From Agathobaculum massiliense (GTDB lineage: Bacteria > Bacillota > Clostridia > Oscillospirales > Butyricicoccaceae), in assembly GCF_900291975.1 (NCBI RefSeq), contig NZ_OMPN01000001.1, positions 2,804,501 to 2,868,500 on the forward strand: a stretch of DNA of 64,000 nt, read 5' to 3'. The notes below the pieces were generated by a model, which was given only the letters and a program-made list of their open reading frames with translations, was not told where the DNA came from and ran no database searches. How positions within the stretch are numbered: position 1 is the first letter of the stretch; every line of letters starts with the position of its first letter. This document shows positions 60,268 to 64,000 of this stretch, piece after piece. The translations under genes and the position numbers were made by a program.

Positions 60268-60296
60268 TTGACGGATGGGTTCCGTCATTATATAAT
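60268..60296 (+). promoter_or_regulatory. Sigma-A promoter of yjdF
   Basis: TTGACG, 17 bases, a perfect TATAAT. It leaves a structured leader of about 115 bases before the yjdF start. Confidence 0.8.
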
Positions 60297-60304
60297 GAAA
60301 GGGC

Positions 60305-60413
60305 AGAGATAAAAACACGGTCCGGTTGGTAGTCCGGACGCGACGGGGAACCGCCGCCAGTAACCTGCCTCCTTTGGTTGTCCGTTCTCTGTGCGCAGAA
60401 CCAATAAAGGAGG
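60305..60413 (+). promoter_or_regulatory. yjdF-type riboswitch with sequestered ribosome-binding site
   Basis: The leader between promoter and yjdF is highly structured. GTCCGG pairs with CCGGAC near 60321-60341, and a GC-rich segment follows. CCTCCTTTGGTT (60368-60379) is complementary to AACC and AAAGGAGG (60399-60413, three-base bulge), so the Shine-Dalgarno sequence is hidden. The yjdF motif RNA is a known class upstream of yjdF that responds to diverse azaaromatic compounds and controls translation. Gene identity plus this switch-like architecture supports the call; I did not match the published consensus base by base. Confidence 0.8.
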
Positions 60414-60420
60414 AATTTCT

Positions 60421-60840
60421 ATGCGCACAGTCAATTGCCGTGTGACCGTGTATTTTGACGACCCGTTCTGGGCCGTGTTGTATGAGCGGGAGAGCGGCGA
60501 CTGGTATGAGGCGAGCCGGACGGTGTTCGGCGCGGAGCCCAAGGATCACGAGGTGTATGCGTTCCTGCTGCAAAGCTGGCGGCGGCTGCGGTTCAGCCCG
60601 CCGATACCGGTGGGCGAGCGGCCGGCGCGGCCGGATAACCCCAAGCGCCGCCAACGCGCCGCCCGTCAGGCGGTGGAGAGGTCGGGAACCGGTACGCGGG
60701 CGCAGCAGGCGCTTGCCGCCCAGCGCGAACAGGGGAAAACCGCGCGCCGCATCCGCACGCGGGAGGAAAAAGCGAGGGAGGCTGCGGAACGCTATGAGAA
60801 GCACCGGCAAAAGCGCAGGGAAAAGCACAAGGGACACTGA
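60421..60840 (+). CDS. yjdF: YjdF family protein (DUF2992)
   Basis: 139 residues. It opens with the family core T-V-Y-F-D-D-P-F-W (near 9-17) and F-G-A-E-P-K-D-H-E-V-Y near 39-49. A highly basic helical tail follows, ending K-H-K-G-H, also typical. Function is unknown, but expression through the azaaromatic-sensing yjdF riboswitch suggests a part in handling toxic aromatic compounds. The last codons form half of the terminator stem. Confidence 0.92.
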   Translation: MRTVNCRVTVYFDDPFWAVLYERESGDWYEASRTVFGAEPKDHEVYAFLLQSWRRLRFSPPIPVGERPARPDNPKRRQRAARQAVERSGTGTRAQQALAAQREQGKTARRIRTREEKAREAAERYEKHRQKRREKHKGH

Positions 60841-60860
60841 ACCGTGTCCCTTGTGCTTTT
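60821..60860 (+). terminator. Intrinsic terminator overlapping the end of yjdF
   Basis: A 17-bp perfect stem (60821-60837 with 60844-60860, loop TGAACC). The left arm lies within the yjdF coding sequence and the loop contains its stop codon. Confidence 0.9.
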
Positions 60861-61110
60861 TAACGTTATAACTAGGACTCTTTTCATCACGATAACGGTT
60901 AAACGGCCCAATGTGACGGACGGCAGGGAAAAATACCAAAAAACTTAAGAAATACTTCATGGAATCCGTCTGGTTTTCTGCTATACTACAATAAATAATG
61001 TGACAGAAATACGACAAAAAAGTGTGATGAAAATTACAGAAAAAATATCTGGTTTTTTGTGCGAACAGTGAAAAATGCAAGGAGGTTGTGAATTTCCGGC
61101 AAAAACTTAT

Positions 61111-61138
61111 TGCATAATACGGCAATAGTGCTATGATA
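61111..61138 (+). promoter_or_regulatory. Candidate sigma-A promoter of the glycosyltransferase gene
   Basis: TTGCAT, 16 bases, TATGAT, 58 bases before the start codon. The rest of the 336-base gap (60861-61196) is AT-rich. I see no gene in it apart from a stray AAGGAGG that serves no convincing reading frame. Confidence 0.5.
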
Positions 61139-61196
61139 GTACAAGAATTAGAGAGAGTAACTTTGCGAGTGGGAATGAAGGAGACGAGTTTTCGCC

Positions 61197-62480
61197 ATGC
61201 TTCGCTTTTTAGAAAGTTTACATTTTGTTTTATTCATATTTTTTACCGCAGCCTATGCGTACCAAATCGTTTACCTGCTGATCGGCTTCTTCGGAAAAGG
61301 GAAAGGCGGGAAGCAAGCCCCCGCGCTGCACCGCTATGCGGCGATTATCGCCGCGCGCAACGAGGAGAACGTGATCGGCGACCTGATCAAAAGCCTTAAG
61401 AGGCAGGACTATCCCGCCGAACTGTTGGACGTGATCGTGATTGCGGATAATTGCACAGACCGCACGGCGGAGGTATCCCGCCAGGCGGGCGCGATCGTTT
61501 ACGAGCGGTTTAACAAGGTGCAGGTCGGCAAGGGATATGCGCTCGATTATCTGTTCCGCCGCATTTTTGAGGACCAAGGCGAGCAGGCCTACGAAGGCTT
61601 CTTCGTGTTTGACGCGGACAATCTGGTTGACCCGCAGTTTGTGCGGGAAATGAACAAGATGTTCGACACCGGCGAATACGCGGCCCTGACCAGCTACCGC
61701 AATTCCAAAAACTTCTGCGACAATTGGATTTCTGCAGGCTATGCGCTGTGGTTCCTGAGGGAAGCGCGCTACCTGAACCGCCCGCGCACCCAGCTTGGGG
61801 TGAACTGCGCGGTTTCCGGCACCGGCTTCCTGGTCGCGGCGGATGTGATACGCGAGGATGGCGGCTGGCCCTACCATCTGCTGACCGAGGATATTGAGTT
61901 TTCTATTTCATGCGCGATCCGCGGCCGGAAGATCGGCTACTGCGGCACGGCCGTGATCTACGACGAGCAGCCGACCGCGTTCCGGCAGTCGTGGGATCAG
62001 CGAATGCGCTGGACCAAGGGCTTTTACCAGATCGACGCGCGCTATACCGGCGCGCTTCTGGGCGGCTGCCTGCGCGGCGGGCGCCACAGCATGTCCTGTT
62101 ATGATATGCTGATGACGGTCGCGCCCGGCAACCTGGTCACGCTCGGCGTGCTGGCGCTGGCGCTGTTCGCCTGTCTGAGCAGCCTTGCGCAGCCGGCGTT
62201 TATCACATACCGCGTGCTGCGTATGCTGGGGTGGATTATTTGGATGACAATTAAGGGGATTTCGTTCAGCCTGTTCCTGTTCGGGGCGGTCACGATGCTA
62301 TCCGAATGGAAGAAAATTGATGGTCCGGCATGGAAAAAGATTGTGTTTATGTTCACGTTCCCGCTGTTTATGCTGACGTACATACCGATCTCGCTTGCCG
62401 CCTTGGTGAACAAGGTGGAATGGAAGCCGATCCGGCATGGCTTGGCGGCCAAGGCGGAAAAAGGAAAAGAACGGGCATAA
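61197..62480 (+). CDS. Membrane-bound family-2 glycosyltransferase
   Basis: 427 residues. An N-terminal helix (about 5-35) precedes a GT-A domain with A-A-R-N-E-E near 52, F-D-A-D near 140, T-E-D (near 234) and Q-R-M-R-W (near 267), the D-D-D-QxxRW set of processive synthases such as BcsA and hyaluronan synthase. Three to four C-terminal membrane helices follow. It could polymerise or add sugars for a surface glycan; the product is unknown. No other glycan genes are adjacent. Confidence 0.88.
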   Translation: MLRFLESLHFVLFIFFTAAYAYQIVYLLIGFFGKGKGGKQAPALHRYAAIIAARNEENVIGDLIKSLKRQDYPAELLDVIVIADNCTDRTAEVSRQAGAIVYERFNKVQVGKGYALDYLFRRIFEDQGEQAYEGFFVFDADNLVDPQFVREMNKMFDTGEYAALTSYRNSKNFCDNWISAGYALWFLREARYLNRPRTQLGVNCAVSGTGFLVAADVIREDGGWPYHLLTEDIEFSISCAIRGRKIGYCGTAVIYDEQPTAFRQSWDQRMRWTKGFYQIDARYTGALLGGCLRGGRHSMSCYDMLMTVAPGNLVTLGVLALALFACLSSLAQPAFITYRVLRMLGWIIWMTIKGISFSLFLFGAVTMLSEWKKIDGPAWKKIVFMFTFPLFMLTYIPISLAALVNKVEWKPIRHGLAAKAEKGKERA

Positions 62481-62486
62481 AGGCCC

Positions 62487-62521
62487 AAAAAGCCTGCTGC
62501 GGGGAACGCAGCAGGCTTTTA
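62487..62521. terminator. Bidirectional intrinsic terminator
   Basis: AAAAGCCTGCTGC pairs perfectly with GCAGCAGGCTTTT around a seven-base loop, with A and T runs on both sides. It lies between the convergent glycosyltransferase and HEPN genes. Confidence 0.88.
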
Positions 62522-62962
62522 TTATTCTTCGATGCGGTGCGGCCGGCCGCCGGCGTAAAGCTCCCTGCGGATCGCGGCGAACATGCGCTCGGCCATATCC
62601 AGATACCGCCGGATCTCGCGCTCGTCGATCTCGAAAGGGAGGTCGGTGGGATAGCGCGTTTCAATATAAAGGTCGTTGAGCGCCGCGCTTTCATCGAGGT
62701 ATTCGGTAAACGTATCCGGATCGATGCGGATGGCCTGCCGGCACAGATAGGTGAGGTTGTGCCCGTCAAAGTGTCTGCCGGTGCGATAGAGCAGATAGCC
62801 CTTGAGCGCTTTTTCAATCGCCTGCTGGCAGTGGAACGCGGTGTTGTAAGGGTCGCCGCCATAGGTCAGAAGCAGGCGGGCGCACTGCAGGTCGCACAGC
62901 GCTTTGTCCAGCCATTTGTAATAGAAATGACTGTCGGAGGCCCCTTTACGTCGTCGACTCAT
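62522..62962 (-). CDS. HEPN domain protein
   Basis: 146 residues. Helical HEPN fold with A-F-H-C-Q-Q-A-I-E-K-A-L-K-G near 41-54 and R-H-F-D-G-H, an Rx4H motif, near 63-68. The Tyr that follows Rx4Hx in HepT toxins is absent (H-N-L). HEPN proteins are often RNases and pair with MNT nucleotidyltransferases as toxin-antitoxin systems. The start lies inside the end of the MNT-like gene (17-base overlap). Confidence 0.85.
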   Translation of the reverse strand: MSRRRKGASDSHFYYKWLDKALCDLQCARLLLTYGGDPYNTAFHCQQAIEKALKGYLLYRTGRHFDGHNLTYLCRQAIRIDPDTFTEYLDESAALNDLYIETRYPTDLPFEIDEREIRRYLDMAERMFAAIRRELYAGGRPHRIEE

Positions 62963-63257
62963 AGATTACCTGGCCTTTCCGGGCGATCCAGGCGGCGTAC
63001 GATGTTCCGTCGGCGCACAGATCTTCCCATTCCTCGGCGGTATACACGCTCAGATTGACCGGCACATCGGCCGAGATTGCAAGGTGCAGGCGTGGCCGCA
63101 GCTTACGGCAGTCCACGTCGTCCGGCACAATGACGCACAGGCTGAGCGCTTTGAGCTTGCCGGTCGCCATCGTGCGTTTTTCGGCAAAAAGGATGATTTT
63201 TTCCGGCCTACAGATCCGCAGGATATCGTCGGCCGTTTGCTTTATCAGATCGGTCAT
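62946..63257 (-). CDS. MNT-like nucleotidyltransferase-fold protein, active site lost
   Basis: 103 residues. The I-L-R-I-C-R-P-E-K-I-I-L-F start matches the beginning of minimal nucleotidyltransferases. The G-S-x-x-R and D-x-D catalytic positions read F-A-E-K-R and L-S-L-C-V, so no metal site remains. The C-terminal half (Y-T-A-E-E-W-E-D-L, then V-I-Y-E-S) is family-like. It lies three bases after the thioesterase stop and overlaps the HEPN gene. A non-enzymatic partner of the HEPN protein is likely. Confidence 0.7.
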   Translation of the reverse strand: MTDLIKQTADDILRICRPEKIILFAEKRTMATGKLKALSLCVIVPDDVDCRKLRPRLHLAISADVPVNLSVYTAEEWEDLCADGTSYAAWIARKGQVIYESTT

Positions 63258-63260
63258 GCT

Positions 63261-64000
63261 TCAGGGTACCTGCCTTTCCAGAGGGGACATTGTGGCGAGC
63301 GCTTCAAAATGCGGTTTTCCATCTGCCTCGCCGCGGACGTAGCGGGCCGAGCCCACCGTGCCGCAGAGAAGTGCGAGCTGCTCGCCGAACGTGGTTTCCG
63401 CCGTGTAGTTGACCTGTAGCTCGGAGATAAAGCCCGGCTGCCGCTGCAGGTCGAGCGCGTCCGAGATCAGCTCGACGACGCGGACATTGTTGACATGGTT
63501 GTTGACATCCAGGTCGGAATATAGGACGGGGTGGACATGATGTGGTTTGACAGACGCGCAAGAGAGCTTGGGAAGCGGGTCGAATAACGCACCGCGCGCC
63601 GTATGTAGGTAATCCGCGGCCGCGGGGAAGCCGCTGGGCCGCAGGATGCGGTGGGTCTGCGGGTCAAGCGTCACCCACATGGACTGGGCCTCGCCGACCA
63701 GCTTTTCGTTGGCAAAAAACGCAAAGCAACGGTACCAGCTCGCGCCGCGGATGCCGGGACACCAGGTTTCGCAGCGGATGCGCTCGTAGGGCAGCAACGG
63801 TCGCAGGAGAGTGGCGCGCATCCGAGACAGTACCCACAGGATATGAAGGTCTGCGGGGCCGAGATGCAGGGCCTCCGCGTGTACGGTAGCCGCGTCCTGC
63901 ATGATGTTCCACAGGAAAGACGGCTTTGCGATGCCGCGGTTATCAACATGGCTGTAATTGATCTCGTATTCACGGGAAAGCAGGTCGGCCAAGGGGATAC
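63261..64000 (-). CDS. Acyl-ACP thioesterase (start near or past right edge)
   Basis: At least 243 residues with the double hot-dog fold of FatA-type thioesterases. The first half has Y-E-I-N-Y-S-H-V-D near 9-17 and L-W-V-L-S-R-M near 52. The second half has D-L-D-V-N-N-H-V-N-N near 160, with the catalytic Asn and His. It releases fatty acids from acyl carrier protein. The frame is open to the window edge; a TTG at 63992 is the last possible start inside, but has no visible SD, so the true start may be just outside. It heads an operon with the MNT-like and HEPN genes. Confidence 0.85.
   Translation of the reverse strand, partial: IPLADLLSREYEINYSHVDNRGIAKPSFLWNIMQDAATVHAEALHLGPADLHILWVLSRMRATLLRPLLPYERIRCETWCPGIRGASWYRCFAFFANEKLVGEAQSMWVTLDPQTHRILRPSGFPAAADYLHTARGALFDPLPKLSCASVKPHHVHPVLYSDLDVNNHVNNVRVVELISDALDLQRQPGFISELQVNYTAETTFGEQLALLCGTVGSARYVRGEADGKPHFEALATMSPLERQVP

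Noticed and set aside
60305-60413. Cobalamin riboswitch, because of the ACCTGCC-like segment
   Set aside because: The leader is far too short for a cobalamin aptamer and the downstream gene is yjdF; the yjdF motif explains it better.
61089-61118. Nine-codon frame after AAGGAGG upstream of the glycosyltransferase
   Set aside because: Spacing to GTG is only two bases and the frame runs into the promoter; likely chance.
59629-61125. 498-codon minus-strand frame across the corA-yjdF region
   Set aside because: It spans two terminators, a promoter and a riboswitch of the plus strand, so it is not a plausible gene.

Overview
The window comes from a flagellated, endospore-forming, meso-diaminopimelate-type member of the Clostridia, probably Oscillospiraceae/Ruminococcaceae-like. 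This rests on sequence content only: Shine-Dalgarno sites of the AAGGAGG type, a sigma-D flagellar regulon with FliW/CsrA, sporulation genes (ylbJ, yqfC, yqfD), MurE with a D-N-P-R motif, a mraZ-led division cluster and Firmicutes-type gene order. No rRNA, tRNA, CRISPR array, insertion sequence or prophage was seen.

1-9.7 kb (minus strand): a c-di-GMP and surface module. A PAS-GGDEF-PAS-GGDEF-EAL protein runs off the left edge behind a near-perfect sigma-D promoter. Upstream of it lies a four-gene operon: FliK/YlqG-like protein, FlhB-like FlhX, a PilZ protein and a 1613-residue S-layer-homology surface protein. 9.8-14.4 kb (plus): cheA-cheW-cheR-cheB. 14.5-20.9 kb (plus): flgM-flgN-flgK-flgL-DUF6470-fliW-csrA, ending in a tyrosine-recombinase-like gene that has lost its catalytic residues.

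21.0-22.3 kb (minus): a G5/3D-domain cell-wall protein. 22.4-30.8 kb (plus): an AraC regulator followed by a seven-gene catabolic operon. It encodes an Ldh_2-family dehydrogenase, an HpcH/HpaI aldolase, a tripartite tricarboxylate transporter (TctC, TctB, TctA), a D-2-hydroxyacid dehydrogenase and a transaldolase-family protein. I cannot assign its substrate, and it is the best candidate here for an undescribed pathway.

30.8-33.6 kb (minus): ylbJ, a small cysteine-rich protein and a DacF-like D,D-carboxypeptidase. 33.7-45.7 kb (plus): yqfC-yqfD-phoH-ybeY-dgkA-era-recO-(membrane protein)-mutS2. Next come an HPr-family protein with the catalytic His15 replaced by Tyr, uvrC (apparently with an AUA start), rsmD, coaD and a coiled-coil protein.

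45.7-59.2 kb (plus): the division and cell-wall cluster mraZ-rsmH-ftsL-PBP-murE-murF-mraY-ftsW-murG-ftsQ-ftsZ. murD, murC and ftsA are missing from it, and it has a clear promoter and MraZ box. 59.2-62.5 kb (plus): a CorA-type transporter, yjdF behind a yjdF-type riboswitch whose terminal hairpin hides the ribosome-binding site, and a family-2 glycosyltransferase. 62.5-64 kb (minus): acyl-ACP thioesterase (runs to the right edge), a degenerate nucleotidyltransferase and a HEPN protein.

By eye the flagellar and TTT-operon regions are more AT-rich than the 31-64 kb half; no composition was computed. Starts were chosen from Shine-Dalgarno spacing and family N-termini.
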